Source of the DNA: Desulfobulbaceae bacterium
GTDB lineage: Bacteria; Desulfobacterota; Desulfobulbia; Desulfobulbales; SURF-16
Assembly (NCBI GenBank): GCA_024763115.1
Contig: JANTGB010000043.1
Span: 1-11,754, forward strand
Direction of reading: 5' to 3'
Length of the DNA stretch: 11,754 bases
Shown here: piece by piece, positions 1 to 7,762 of the stretch
How positions within the stretch are numbered: position 1 is the first letter of the stretch
How the letters are laid out: each line of letters starts with the position of its first letter
Translations under genes and position numbers: made by a program
The notes under the pieces: model-generated
The model's database searches: none
Told to the model about the DNA's origin: nothing
The model's input: the letters and a program-made list of their open reading frames with translations, nothing else

Positions 1-361
1 AGGTATTGATTTAAGTGACCCGAAAGTTATCCGCCAGGCCAAAAAGGCAAATTTTAACTTTTACGGCGCCCCTCATGTCGTTTATCTTCTGCAGGACTCC
101 TCTTTATCACAATGGTCTCTTTTTGATCTCGGCCTCTTTGCTCAGAGCCTGATGTTTGCCGCTCATGCCGGAGGAATAGGCACTGTGCCCCAGGCATTTG
201 TCACGGATTACAGCAGAGAAGTGAAGGAATTTCTCGATATTGATCCAGGCAAACGACTGGTACTTGGCCTGTCAATGGGCTATCCCGATCTTGATTCCCC
301 GGCCAACAGCCTGCGAACCACCAGAGACGAAACGAAAAATTTTCTCAAATTTCTTGAATAG
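1..361 (+). CDS. Nitroreductase family protein, C-terminal part (5' truncated by window)
   Basis: The reading frame is open from base 2 and ends at TAG 359-361, so only about the last 119 residues are present and the true start lies upstream. The visible part matches the C-terminal half of FMN-dependent nitroreductases. It has the strand FYGAPHVVYLL, then a helix with DLGLFAQSLMFAAHAGGIGTV in which glycine-rich AGGIGTVPQ follows the conserved small-residue helix, then an LDIDPGKRLVLGLSMGYPD segment typical of the fold's last core strand. Family members reduce nitro compounds, quinones or similar acceptors with NAD(P)H in the cytoplasm; the substrate here cannot be told. The last 17 bases overlap the 3' end of the convergent panE gene. 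The internal ATG at 152 is not a sensible start because homology continues upstream of it. Confidence 0.85.
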   Translation, partial: GIDLSDPKVIRQAKKANFNFYGAPHVVYLLQDSSLSQWSLFDLGLFAQSLMFAAHAGGIGTVPQAFVTDYSREVKEFLDIDPGKRLVLGLSMGYPDLDSPANSLRTTRDETKNFLKFLE

Positions 362-1262
362 AGGGTGATGACAGGGCTAGAACCTTCCGAACCAGCTCTT
401 CATTAACCGGCATGGGGATATTAAGGCGTCTGCCCTCGGTCAGCAAGGCCCCGTTAATCGCCGCAATCTCGGTGGGACGACCCCGCCTGACATCCTGAAG
501 CATTGAGGAAATATTAGCGGCAGTATCCCGGCAGACCTGAAGAGCCAAGGCCTGGGGATCATTATCCAGGTTAATTCCCCGGGCCCTTGCCACAAGTTCT
601 CCTTCCTTTACTGCAGCCAGCATTTGCGACCTGGCCGGTTTCTGTAGCAATTCGCCATTGGGGCAATCGTAAATGGCAGTCAGGGCATTGATCCCCACGT
701 TGACCAGAAGTTTGGCCCAGATATGATTGACAATATCGGTGCTTGTTTTGGTGGTAAGCCCTGCCGAGTTTAACAATCCTGCCGCGTTAAGCAATTTGTT
801 CTCCGCTTCGGCCGAGGAAGGCCGGAGAAAACCTATTCGAGTCAGGCCGTTGCCGCCATGTCGCACCCGTCCCGGTTCAAGCAGGGTTGCGCCCTGGGCC
901 GTGACCCCGATGGCCATATCACAGGCAGGGGAGAGATCAAGATGGCTTATGCCGTTTTCCAGGGGAATAAGCAGGGTCCGGGGAGAAATCAGAGGACGGG
1001 CCGGCTTAAGGGCAGCGGCCACGTCAGAAGCTTTAACACAGAGAAAAACAAGACCTGCCGGGCCGATTTTCTCCGCCTCGGCAGTTATGGTCAGGGAACA
1101 GGTAAACTCCTGCCCATCGTCAATGAGCAGGAGTTTATTGCCTAATCCTGCGGCCCGGTTCCGGTCATGATCAAGGAGAAATATTTCATTACCGCTTGTC
1201 CGGCTTAAATATGCCGCAAAAAGCGAACCTAAAGCGCCGGGGCCGATTACTGCAATTTTCAT
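345..1262 (-). CDS. panE: 2-dehydropantoate 2-reductase (ketopantoate reductase)
   Basis: This 305-residue protein is the usual length for the PanE/ApbA family, which reduces ketopantoate to pantoate with NADPH in pantothenate (coenzyme A) synthesis. The N-terminus MKIAVIGPGALGSLFAA carries the Rossmann GxGxxG loop at residues 7-12, and VKASD at 76-80 supplies the family's first conserved lysine (K77). The catalytic lysine is K184 in IWAKLLVNVGINALTAI, with asparagines N188 and N192, and the C-terminal helical domain has the TEIAAING motif at 264-271 with the conserved glutamate E265. All expected active-site residues are present. No strong Shine-Dalgarno is visible before the ATG. The end overlaps the convergent nitroreductase gene by 17 bp. 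A related oxidoreductase of the same fold cannot be fully excluded. Confidence 0.93.
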   Translation of the reverse strand: MKIAVIGPGALGSLFAAYLSRTSGNEIFLLDHDRNRAAGLGNKLLLIDDGQEFTCSLTITAEAEKIGPAGLVFLCVKASDVAAALKPARPLISPRTLLIPLENGISHLDLSPACDMAIGVTAQGATLLEPGRVRHGGNGLTRIGFLRPSSAEAENKLLNAAGLLNSAGLTTKTSTDIVNHIWAKLLVNVGINALTAIYDCPNGELLQKPARSQMLAAVKEGELVARARGINLDNDPQALALQVCRDTAANISSMLQDVRRGRPTEIAAINGALLTEGRRLNIPMPVNEELVRKVLALSSPSIQEI

Positions 1263-1320
1263 TTTTTGCTAAGGCAGAATGTCCAGAAGACAGCATTAAT
1301 TTTACGATTATTTAACGAGG

Positions 1321-1422
1321 TCTGATTTTACCATGAAGCGCATGAAGGACATGAGGAAAAGAAAAATAAGAAATCAGCATGTTAACTTCATGCTCTTCAT
1401 GAACTTCATGGTGAGTTAAGAC
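1321..1422. repeat. Imperfect palindrome built of CATGAAG units
   Basis: The left arm (about 1321-1356) reads ACCATGAAGCGCATGAAG and on; the right arm (about 1385-1422), read on the opposite strand, is ACCATGAAGTTCATGAAG and on. The arms pair over roughly 35 bases with about nine mismatches around a 28-base AT-rich loop. Each arm is itself a short direct repeat of CATGAAG at 9-10 base spacing. The palindrome begins one base beyond the stop codon of the minus-strand lipoprotein gene and ends about 60 bases before panE. As RNA it could fold into a long hairpin that ends or stabilises the lipoprotein transcript. It is unrelated in sequence to the repeat family found elsewhere in the window. Confidence 0.75.
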
Positions 1423-1423
1423 T

Positions 1424-2287
1424 TTATTTGATTATAACGGCATCCTCAATAATAGCCTTGTATTTATATCCGGCGCCGAAGTCCTTATCCTTGGCCAGCA
1501 CGCCCTCTACTAAAATAACAGACTCAGGCGCGGCCTGATCCATGGTGGTGACAACCAGATCATGGGTATTCTGCATGGGATTGCCGGTGCCGTCCTGGAT
1601 ATGAATCCAGTTTTTCCCCATTATTTTCGGAGAAAACTTTAAAACCTTGCCGCGAACCAATACCTTTTTGCCGTTCAGTTCTTGAGCCTTGGCAAATACT
1701 TCCTCAACCGTTACGCCGTTTTTCCCTTCGGCCTTATCTATTTTTATTTCCTGGAAGGGAACAATGGCCTTGGAACTGCCCATGGTAACGTTGGCCACAG
1801 CCTGTTGGTCAACCGGGTTAACACCTTCCGCCGACATGGCCTTGGCAAAATCATTATTCCCCTCGGCGGTATGAGGTAAGGCGACCGGAGCCTTTCCCTT
1901 GATACCGGCTGAAAAAATAATTTCGTCAAAGGTGCGGTCAAGGGTACGGCTGTGGAAATTTTTCATTACCCCGCCGCTGAGCAGGGCGACCTCGTCACCG
2001 GCCTTCACCTTTACCGGTCTGACGGCAGCCCATATTTTTTTACCATTACTGTCGATCTGCATATAGGTATAGCCGCCGCTGTCAAAGGTCTCAATAATCG
2101 TTCCCTTGATCTCATTTGTTTCCGCATGAGGGGCAACAATCGCCTTTGTCTCATGGACAACAGCCGGAGCTTCATGTTTTGCTTCTTCCTTGGCCGGGGC
2201 TGTCTTGTTCTCCTGCTTGGAGCATGCCGGCAGGGCCAGAGCCAGACAGAGTCCGGCAATCAAATAAATTTTTTTGCTTAATTTCAT
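1424..2287 (-). CDS. Secreted lipoprotein with C-terminal OB-fold nucleic-acid-binding-like domain
   Basis: This is a 287-residue protein with a clear lipoprotein signal: basic MKLSKKIY, a hydrophobic stretch, then the lipobox LPAC with C22 as the likely lipidated residue. An Ala/Lys/Glu-rich linker (about 23-58) follows. A first small beta domain (about 58-130, IKGTIIETFDSGGYTYMQI and a DEIIFSAGI end) resembles those of NrfJ-like proteins. A second domain (about 195-287) has GKKVLVRGKVLKFSPKIMG and NWIHIQDGTG, typical of OB-fold (tRNA-anticodon-type) modules. The protein probably sits in the periplasm on a membrane, where the OB-fold is more likely to bind a partner or ligand than DNA. The start has GAGG about six bases upstream, and the gene begins only 17 bases after clpA ends, so it is probably cotranscribed with clpSA. 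The biochemical role is unknown. Confidence 0.85.
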   Translation of the reverse strand: MKLSKKIYLIAGLCLALALPACSKQENKTAPAKEEAKHEAPAVVHETKAIVAPHAETNEIKGTIIETFDSGGYTYMQIDSNGKKIWAAVRPVKVKAGDEVALLSGGVMKNFHSRTLDRTFDEIIFSAGIKGKAPVALPHTAEGNNDFAKAMSAEGVNPVDQQAVANVTMGSSKAIVPFQEIKIDKAEGKNGVTVEEVFAKAQELNGKKVLVRGKVLKFSPKIMGKNWIHIQDGTGNPMQNTHDLVVTTMDQAAPESVILVEGVLAKDKDFGAGYKYKAIIEDAVIIK

Positions 2288-2304
2288 GTTTTCCTCAATG
2301 TTTT

Positions 2305-4530
2305 TCAGCTCTTATGATTATCAGTAAAAATAAATCCGTCATTTTTACGATCAATTAGAGTGCTTCCGCCCCTGACCAGGGAACCGAAAAGAATTTCCTC
2401 AGTAAGAGGATCACCAATTTCAGTCGTAATAAGCCTTTTTAACGGCCTGGCCCCGAATTCCCGGCTATAACCTTTTTGGGCCAGCCAGTTACGAGCCCTG
2501 TCGGTAAGTTTCAACGTAATTTTTCTCTCCTTGAGCTGCTCCTGCAGTTCAGCGATCATTTTATCAACAATAAGCTTCATGACAGCAGGCTCAAGTCCGT
2601 TAAAGGAAATTATTTCATCCAGCCGGTTCCTGAATTCCGGGGCAAAAAGATCCCTTATCGCCCGCTGGTCAGCGCCTTTTTTGTCCCCGACAAAACCAAT
2701 AACCTGACCGCTGGTCTCCCGGGCTCCGGCATTGGTGGTCATCAGGAGAATAACATTACGGAAATCCGCCTTTCTGCCGGAATTATCCGTTAAAGTAGCG
2801 TGATCCATGACCTGGAGAAGAATGCTGAAGATATCAGGGTGCGCCTTTTCAATCTCGTCGAGCAGGAGCACGGAATAGGGATGCTTGCGGATGGCATCAG
2901 TCAGCAGGCCGCCTTGGTCAAACCCGACATAGCCCGGAGGAGCGCCGATAAGCCGCGCCACCGCGTGTTTTTCCATGTATTCGCTCATGTCGAAACGTTC
3001 AAAATGAATGGCAAGACCGGCAGCAAGCTGACGGGCCACCTCGGTTTTACCCACGCCGGTGGGGCCGGCAAAAAGGAAAGCGCCGGTGGGGCGCCGGGGA
3101 TCTTTAAGCCCGGCCCGGCTCCGTTTGATTGCCCGGGTCAGGGCGGCAACGGCATGATCCTGACCAAAGACAACTTCTTTCATCTTTTGGTCAATTTCCT
3201 GGAGCTGGGCCATATCGGAACCGGAAATGTTTTTGGTCGGAATACGGGCCATTCCGGCGATAACCGCCTCAACATCGCGGACGGTAACGGTTTTCCGCTT
3301 ACGGCCCGAGGCCAGGCGAAAGGCCGAGCCTACTTCATCAAGAACGTCTATGGCCTTGTCCGGCAGAAAGCGCTCGTTGATATAGCGGTCAGCCAGCTCT
3401 GCGGTAATTTTTAAGGAGGGCAGCGAGTAGCTCACCCCATGATGTTCCTCATAACGTGATTTCAGCCCCTTTAAAATATCAATGGTTTCACTGACTGAAG
3501 GTTCTGCAATATCAATTTTCTGGAAACGCCGGGACAGGGCCCGATCTTTTTCCACATAATTTTTATACTCTTCATAGGTGGTTGAGCCGATGCAGCGCAG
3601 GGTGCCGGCCTGTAAAGCCGGTTTCAACAGATTGGAGGCATCCATGCTGCCGCCGCTGGTGGCGCCGGCCCCGATAATGGTATGGATTTCATCAATTAAG
3701 AGAATAACATTGCCCTTTTTCTCCACCTCGTCAATTACGCCCTTGAGCCGCTGTTCAAAATCACCCCGGTACTTGGTGCCGGAAAGCAAGGCGCCCATAT
3801 CAAGCAGGTGAATTTCCTGATCCTGGAGAATTTCCGGTACCTTTTCTTCATGTATCCGCCGGGCCAGGCCTTCGGCAATAGCGGTTTTCCCCACTCCCGG
3901 CTCACCCACCATCAGGGGATTATTCTTGCGGCGGCGACAGAGGATCTGCATAACCCTTTGCATCTCCTGCTCTCGACCGATAAGTGGGTCGATCAGTCCG
4001 TCAGCCGCCCGCTCGGCAAAATTAACCGTATATTTTTCCAGGGCGGTCTGCGGAGCATCCTGCTGATTATCCTTCCGGTTCGGACAGCAGGCAGGTTTTT
4101 CATCAAGAGCATGGGAAATACATTCCACCACATCAAGACGGCTTAACCCCTCGGCTTCTAGAAAATAAACGGCAAAGGAATCAGGCTCGGAAAAAATGGC
4201 GGTAAGGACATCGCCGGAGTCAACTTCCGCTTTGCCGCAGCTCTGGACATGGGCAATGGAGCGTTGCAGAACCCGGTTGAAACCAATGGTCTGGGTCGGC
4301 TCCTGTCTGCCGTCGGTTAACATGGGCAGGTTTTTGCTGAAAAAATGTTCAAGACTGAGCTTGATGTTTGTCACATTACCGCCGCAGCGGGTAATTAACT
4401 GCGAGGTCAGCTGGTCATGGAGCAGACCAAAGAGGATATGCTCCACGGTTACATGCTCATGGCGGCGGTTTTTTGCTTCACGAATGGCCATAACAAGGGC
4501 CATTTCCACTTTTTGATTTATCATACTCAT
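2305..4530 (-). CDS. clpA: ATP-dependent Clp protease ATP-binding subunit ClpA
   Basis: This is a full-length 741-residue class I Clp/Hsp100 unfoldase. ClpA hexamers unfold tagged or N-degron substrates and feed them to ClpP. The N-terminal double Clp_N domain spans about 1-145. The D1 AAA+ module has Walker A GEPGVGKT (209-216), Walker B ILLIDEIHT (276-284) and the RRF arginine pair (334-336). The D2 module has Walker A GPTGVGKT (489-496), Walker B VLLLDEIEKAH (554-564) and sensor-2 GARPLKR (693-699). There is no long ClpB-type coiled coil between D1 and D2. The QVIGFVGD loop (609-616) supplies the IGF tripeptide that docks into ClpP. The gene starts six bases after clpS ends. A second ATG two codons in is an alternative start, but the AAAGAG upstream is better spaced for the first. 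Confidence 0.98.
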   Translation of the reverse strand: MSMINQKVEMALVMAIREAKNRRHEHVTVEHILFGLLHDQLTSQLITRCGGNVTNIKLSLEHFFSKNLPMLTDGRQEPTQTIGFNRVLQRSIAHVQSCGKAEVDSGDVLTAIFSEPDSFAVYFLEAEGLSRLDVVECISHALDEKPACCPNRKDNQQDAPQTALEKYTVNFAERAADGLIDPLIGREQEMQRVMQILCRRRKNNPLMVGEPGVGKTAIAEGLARRIHEEKVPEILQDQEIHLLDMGALLSGTKYRGDFEQRLKGVIDEVEKKGNVILLIDEIHTIIGAGATSGGSMDASNLLKPALQAGTLRCIGSTTYEEYKNYVEKDRALSRRFQKIDIAEPSVSETIDILKGLKSRYEEHHGVSYSLPSLKITAELADRYINERFLPDKAIDVLDEVGSAFRLASGRKRKTVTVRDVEAVIAGMARIPTKNISGSDMAQLQEIDQKMKEVVFGQDHAVAALTRAIKRSRAGLKDPRRPTGAFLFAGPTGVGKTEVARQLAAGLAIHFERFDMSEYMEKHAVARLIGAPPGYVGFDQGGLLTDAIRKHPYSVLLLDEIEKAHPDIFSILLQVMDHATLTDNSGRKADFRNVILLMTTNAGARETSGQVIGFVGDKKGADQRAIRDLFAPEFRNRLDEIISFNGLEPAVMKLIVDKMIAELQEQLKERKITLKLTDRARNWLAQKGYSREFGARPLKRLITTEIGDPLTEEILFGSLVRGGSTLIDRKNDGFIFTDNHKS

Positions 4531-4536
4531 ATATAA

Positions 4537-4839
4537 CTACTCTTTTTCCAGGGAACATTTAAGCGGAAATTCATTTTTCCGGGCAATATCATGCACTACT
4601 GCAACCTTTGTTTCAGCAATATCTCTGGTATAAACCCCGGCAATGCCGATTCCCTGCTGATGAACGTTCAGCATAATTCGGGTAGCCTCACTGTTGTTCT
4701 TGTTAAACACGGTTTCCAGTACCATTATAACAAAATCCATGGTGGTGTAATCATCATTATGAAGCAAGACCTTATATAAAGAAGGTTCCTGAATCTGCTG
4801 CCTGTCTCTGGTGGCAATTTTTTCTTCTATATTACTCAT
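4537..4839 (-). CDS. clpS: ATP-dependent Clp protease adaptor ClpS
   Basis: ClpS delivers N-end-rule substrates to ClpA and blocks SsrA-tagged substrate degradation. The signature LHNDDYTTMDFVIMVLETVF is present, including the conserved DD that contacts the substrate N-terminus, followed by the ARKNEFPLKCSLEKE end typical of the family. The chosen ATG gives 100 residues starting MSNIEEK. A GTG at 4854 would add five residues (MNGYQ), but it has no Shine-Dalgarno and lies inside a stretch that matches the window's repeat family (GTAACCGTTCACCAG, 4843-4857). The ATG at 4839 has GGTGA about 11 bases upstream, so it is preferred, though that spacing is long. clpA follows after six bases, the classic clpS-clpA arrangement. 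Confidence 0.96.
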   Translation of the reverse strand: MSNIEEKIATRDRQQIQEPSLYKVLLHNDDYTTMDFVIMVLETVFNKNNSEATRIMLNVHQQGIGIAGVYTRDIAETKVAVVHDIARKNEFPLKCSLEKE

Positions 4840-4841
4840 TT

Positions 4842-5085
4842 GGTAACCGTTCACCAGGGAATAAATCTTTGCAATATTTAAGTCTCTAAGCGTTTACCAG
4901 TGCCTTAGATTCGGAGTCTGCGCTTACCTGTTCATTTGTGCCTGCGCAGCATACTGGTAGACACCGCTTCGCTGTTATTCAAGCAGGCAGGTAAGCGTAG
5001 ACTCCGAAATGGGCAAAGATGAGGTGCTGGAGAACGATTACCTCATTTGTAACTACTCATGGGGTAAGCGCCTAAGTTTTTTCCA
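4842..5085. repeat. Composite palindromic repeat between clpS and holA
   Basis: The core is a long imperfect hairpin at 4887-5040. Its inner arms TCGGAGTCTGCGCTTACCTG (4911-4930) and 4988-5007 pair at 19 of 20 positions. Its outer arms TAAGCGTTTACCAGTGCC and, on the other strand, TAATCGTTCTCCAGCACC also pair. The loop holds AGCATACTGGT, the reverse of the centre motif seen at 11279 and 11705. A further end-like motif GTAACCGTTCACCAG lies at 4843-4857. Another, TGTAACTACTCATGGGG and on at 5048-5069, is 22 bases identical to 7696-7717. Bases 5065-5085 match 11389-11409 at 20 of 21. This fills the whole spacer between the clpS start and the holA stop codon. Confidence 0.8.
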
Positions 5086-5098
5086 CTATTTTTTATCC

Positions 5099-6520
5099 TT
5101 ACGTCTGAGACAATTTACCGGAATTTTTGTTCCTGTCCAGCAAAAAGCCAAAGAGGAAATTTTCCAGGACAAGATTATCCTGAATACCGGAACTCTTCAA
5201 GGTGAGTTCGGTTTCCAGCAATCCGGCCAGCCCCTGTTTGAGCTGGGCCGGAGAAAATTTTTCCGCCTGGAGAAAAGTCTTGTAAACCACATATGGATGA
5301 CCGGTTAAGGCGGAAGGCAGCTCATCCCTGGTCTCTTTAAGCCGGGGCAGATAGTTGTTTTGAAAAACAGGATATGACATTCCCCTGGAATAGCTGGGCT
5401 CAGCCTGCCTGAGAACAGCGCCTGCCACCAGCAGTTTACGGATAAAGTTACGCAGTCCGGCCACGATTTTCAAGGTATGTATGCCGTTTTCCCGCAGACG
5501 TTCAAGGCTGGCCAGGGTAGCTGCCGGGTTCCGGGCGGCAAAGGCCTCGGTAAATTCGAACAGGGCTTCTTCTCTCGTTTGTCCGGTTATGGCTTCAACG
5601 TCGCTGGTCCTGATGATACCGGAATCTGCGGCATAGAGGGCCAGTTTCTCTGTTTCCATAACTGCGGCGACCGGATGAAAGCCCACTCTTTCGATTAATT
5701 TCTGCATGGCCCGTGGTTCAATTTTTTTGTTAAAATCATTTAGGGTGCGGACAATCAATTCACGAACCACATTATCCTGATCCCTGCGGGCGGCAGCTGT
5801 TGCTCCGGCATCAATAGCCAGATCAATAATTATCCCTGTCTTTTCTATGAATTTATACAGTTTTTTTCGCTTGTCAACGGCTTCAGCAGTTAAAATAAGA
5901 ATATTCTGCGGTGGAATGCCCTTTTCAAGCACGGCCTCGACCTGTTCCGCTCCCTTGCTCTGCTGCTCAGAGTCGGGAATTTCAGTTATCTCCACCTTCT
6001 TTACCCAGTCCACTTCCTGGGGCTTGGCAAAACCGAACAGGGTTCTCCAGCGGCCGGCAGCCAGATCGGTTATTTGATCATCCCTGCTTAATCCGGCCAG
6101 GCTGAACATCCTGCCCAGCCCGCGAGCGGCCAGGTCAAATTTTTTTTCAGTAAAGGCCGCGGCCGCCTGGGTCCAGAAGGTTTTTGCCATATTTTTTGAC
6201 AGAAAAAGCCTGCTGTCTGTTACCCGGAATATCCTGCGACCAGGGAAAATAGTGTAACTCTTGAGCAGATTCACGGTCCTGGCCGGATTTTCCCGGTCAC
6301 CATCGATCTCCTGGATATTACTTTTCCGCTGTTCTTTGTCCGGTAAAAGGGCGGCAATTATATTATCAGCCACATCCCGGCATAAAAAACGTTCGCCAAA
6401 GAAAAGATAAACAGAATTTACCTGACCTTTTTTTATAGCTGCCAGCAGGCGGGGGATATCTTTTCTTTTGTATAGCGGCATTAGATTTTTTCGATTAATG
6501 AGTTTAATTTCAAGAGCCAT
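5099..6520 (-). CDS. holA: DNA polymerase III subunit delta
   Basis: This is the clamp-loader delta subunit, which opens the beta sliding clamp in replication. Recognisable segments are the N-terminal strand VNSVYLFFGERFLCRD (34-49), the IQEIDGD and PGRRIFRVTDSRLF strands of the first AAA+-like domain, NILILTAEAVDKRKKLYK (206-223), and the C-terminal helical domain with LIERVGFHPVAAVMETEKLALYA (275-297) and FEFTEAFAARN (321-331). At 473 residues it is longer than the usual 330-350. The excess sits at about 108-195, between the N-terminal strands and the ILILTAE strand. No Shine-Dalgarno stands out. The ATG at 6481 (MPLYKRKDIPRLL) is an alternative start close to where family similarity begins. 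It is divergent from nfo with 42 bases between the two starts. Confidence 0.92.
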   Translation of the reverse strand: MALEIKLINRKNLMPLYKRKDIPRLLAAIKKGQVNSVYLFFGERFLCRDVADNIIAALLPDKEQRKSNIQEIDGDRENPARTVNLLKSYTIFPGRRIFRVTDSRLFLSKNMAKTFWTQAAAAFTEKKFDLAARGLGRMFSLAGLSRDDQITDLAAGRWRTLFGFAKPQEVDWVKKVEITEIPDSEQQSKGAEQVEAVLEKGIPPQNILILTAEAVDKRKKLYKFIEKTGIIIDLAIDAGATAAARRDQDNVVRELIVRTLNDFNKKIEPRAMQKLIERVGFHPVAAVMETEKLALYAADSGIIRTSDVEAITGQTREEALFEFTEAFAARNPAATLASLERLRENGIHTLKIVAGLRNFIRKLLVAGAVLRQAEPSYSRGMSYPVFQNNYLPRLKETRDELPSALTGHPYVVYKTFLQAEKFSPAQLKQGLAGLLETELTLKSSGIQDNLVLENFLFGFLLDRNKNSGKLSQT

Positions 6521-6562
6521 AATGGCATATTCAGCAATATTTGCAAGTTATAAGGAGAAGAG

Positions 6563-7426
6563 ATGCCCTTATTTGGAGCACATATGTCGGTCAGCGGCGG
6601 CCTGGAAACGGCCTTTGCCCGAATCAGCCGGGTGGATGGCCGGGCCCTGCAGATTTTCAGCCGGAATCAGCGGCAATGGAAGGTCAAGGCAATTACGGAT
6701 AAAGAGGTTGAGCGTTTTACCGCAGCCTGGCGGCAGTGGGGGGATTTCCCGGTGGCGGTTCATGATTCATATCTGATCAATTTAGCCTCGCCGAAAAAGG
6801 AAATCGCCGAAAAATCCATTCAGGCCCTGGCCGCTGAATTGGAACGGACAAGGCGACTTGGGGTTAAATATCTTGTCATGCATCCCGGTTCCCATCTTGG
6901 TGCCGGAAAGGAGGCTGGACTGACCACTTTTGTCGATAATCTTGATAAAGTATTAAGGGCCGGCCCGAAAAATTCGCCGGTTACAATTCTTCTTGAAACC
7001 ACTGCGGGACAGGGCACGGGCCTGGGAGCGGATTTCAGCGAACTTGCCTTTATTTTAAGGCGGTCGGCCTGGAGTGACAGGCTGGGAGTATGTCTGGACA
7101 CCTGTCATGTCTTTGCCGCAGGATATGACATTAGAACTCCGGAAAAATATCAGGAGACTTTTGCTGATTTTGACCGGATAATCGGTCTGGATAAGCTGAA
7201 ATTCTTTCATCTTAATGATTCAAAAAAAGAACTCGGCAGCCGGGTTGACCGCCATGAACATATAGGTCGAGGCAAAATCGGGTTGAGCGGCTTTAAGCTG
7301 CTGGTCAATGATCCCTGTTTTACCTCGCATCCCATGGTTCTGGAAACGCCTAAAGGCGAAGATCTGGCTGAAGACCGGGAGAACCTGGCAACTTTACGTA
7401 ATTTGGTGACTTGCCCGGCAACTTGA
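6563..7426 (+). CDS. nfo: Deoxyribonuclease IV (endonuclease IV, AP endonuclease)
   Basis: This 287-residue TIM-barrel enzyme cleaves DNA 5' to abasic sites and removes 3' blocking groups in base-excision repair, using three zinc ions. It opens with PLFGAHMSVSGGLETAF, the family's first strand and DNA-recognition loop. The full zinc-ligand set is present: H67, H107 (VMHPGSH), E145 (LLETTAGQG), D179 and H182 (LDTCHVFAAGYD), H216 (FHLNDSKKELGSRVDRHEH), D229, H231 and E261 (LETPKG). The numbering nearly equals that of the E. coli enzyme. AAGGAG at 6552-6557 lies five bases before the ATG, which fixes the start. It is divergent from holA, with no same-strand neighbour close downstream. Confidence 0.98.
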   Translation: MPLFGAHMSVSGGLETAFARISRVDGRALQIFSRNQRQWKVKAITDKEVERFTAAWRQWGDFPVAVHDSYLINLASPKKEIAEKSIQALAAELERTRRLGVKYLVMHPGSHLGAGKEAGLTTFVDNLDKVLRAGPKNSPVTILLETTAGQGTGLGADFSELAFILRRSAWSDRLGVCLDTCHVFAAGYDIRTPEKYQETFADFDRIIGLDKLKFFHLNDSKKELGSRVDRHEHIGRGKIGLSGFKLLVNDPCFTSHPMVLETPKGEDLAEDRENLATLRNLVTCPAT

Positions 7427-7437
7427 CTTTGCCTGGG
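7413..7437 (+). terminator. Weak stem-loop over the nfo stop codon
   Basis: GCCCGGCAA (7413-7421) can pair with TTGCCTGGG (7429-7437) with one bulged base and a seven-base loop. The stop codon TGA 7424-7426 sits in the loop. The following bases are AT-rich but lack a solid run of T, so termination here is only a possibility. Confidence 0.25.
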
Positions 7438-7490
7438 GGTGAATGATATTTATTCTTATTTAAAAAAAGTATACCAGTGCTTCTTAAATT

Positions 7491-7553
7491 GATATTGTCG
7501 GCAAATACAACTTTGTAGGTCTGAGTGAGCCCTTAGCGAAATCAGACAATATC
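7491..7553. repeat. Inverted repeat GATATTGTC...GACAATATC
   Basis: GATATTGTC (7491-7499) is perfectly complementary to GACAATATC (7545-7553). An alternative inner stem, GTCTGA (7519-7524) with TCAGAC (7542-7547), encloses AGTGAGCCCTTAGCG. The two stems share the GAC at 7545-7547, so they exclude each other. It lies about 65 bases after nfo and is not like the other repeat family by sequence. Confidence 0.55.
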
Positions 7554-7694
7554 CTGTTGGTTGTCTGGTCTCGATGTCTCGCTTTATCCGCTTACCGGTT
7601 CCTCAACCAGGTCCCTACTGGGTCGGGTCTAATCATTATTTTTGAACAAGTTGTTAATTTTGTCGTAACATGTTAATTTCAAGTTATTGTTTAA

Positions 7695-7762
7695 GTGTAA
7701 CTACTCATGGGGTAAGCACTTAATGATTGCGGAAATATGCGGTGCCCTGTGAGCGGTTACAC
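7695..7762. repeat. Palindromic member of the GTAAC repeat family
   Basis: GTGTAACTACTCATGGGG at the left pairs imperfectly with GTGTAACCGCTCACAGGG read from the other strand at the right end, around a short AT-rich centre. Bases 7696-7717 are identical to 5048-5069 over 22 positions. Bases 7724-7760 are the reverse complement of 11231-11267 at 35 of 37 positions. This is the left half of the inverted pair that brackets the beta-helix gene and the transposase remnant. Confidence 0.8.

Noticed and set aside
727..1170. A 147-residue plus-strand ORF opposite panE
   Set aside because: It is antisense to a complete, well-supported panE and has an arginine/proline/serine-rich composition typical of a shadow frame.
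2800..3414. A 204-residue plus-strand ORF opposite clpA
   Set aside because: It lies wholly antisense to the conserved AAA+ core of clpA, and its translation shows no recognisable motif.
4842..5085. A possible CRISPR array or tandem repeat from the recurring GTAAGCG motifs
   Set aside because: The copies are inverted, diverged and irregularly spaced, with no uniform spacers and no cas genes nearby.
5009..5308. A 99-residue plus-strand ORF across the repeat and the holA end
   Set aside because: It begins inside a palindrome and runs antisense into holA; nothing supports it as a gene.
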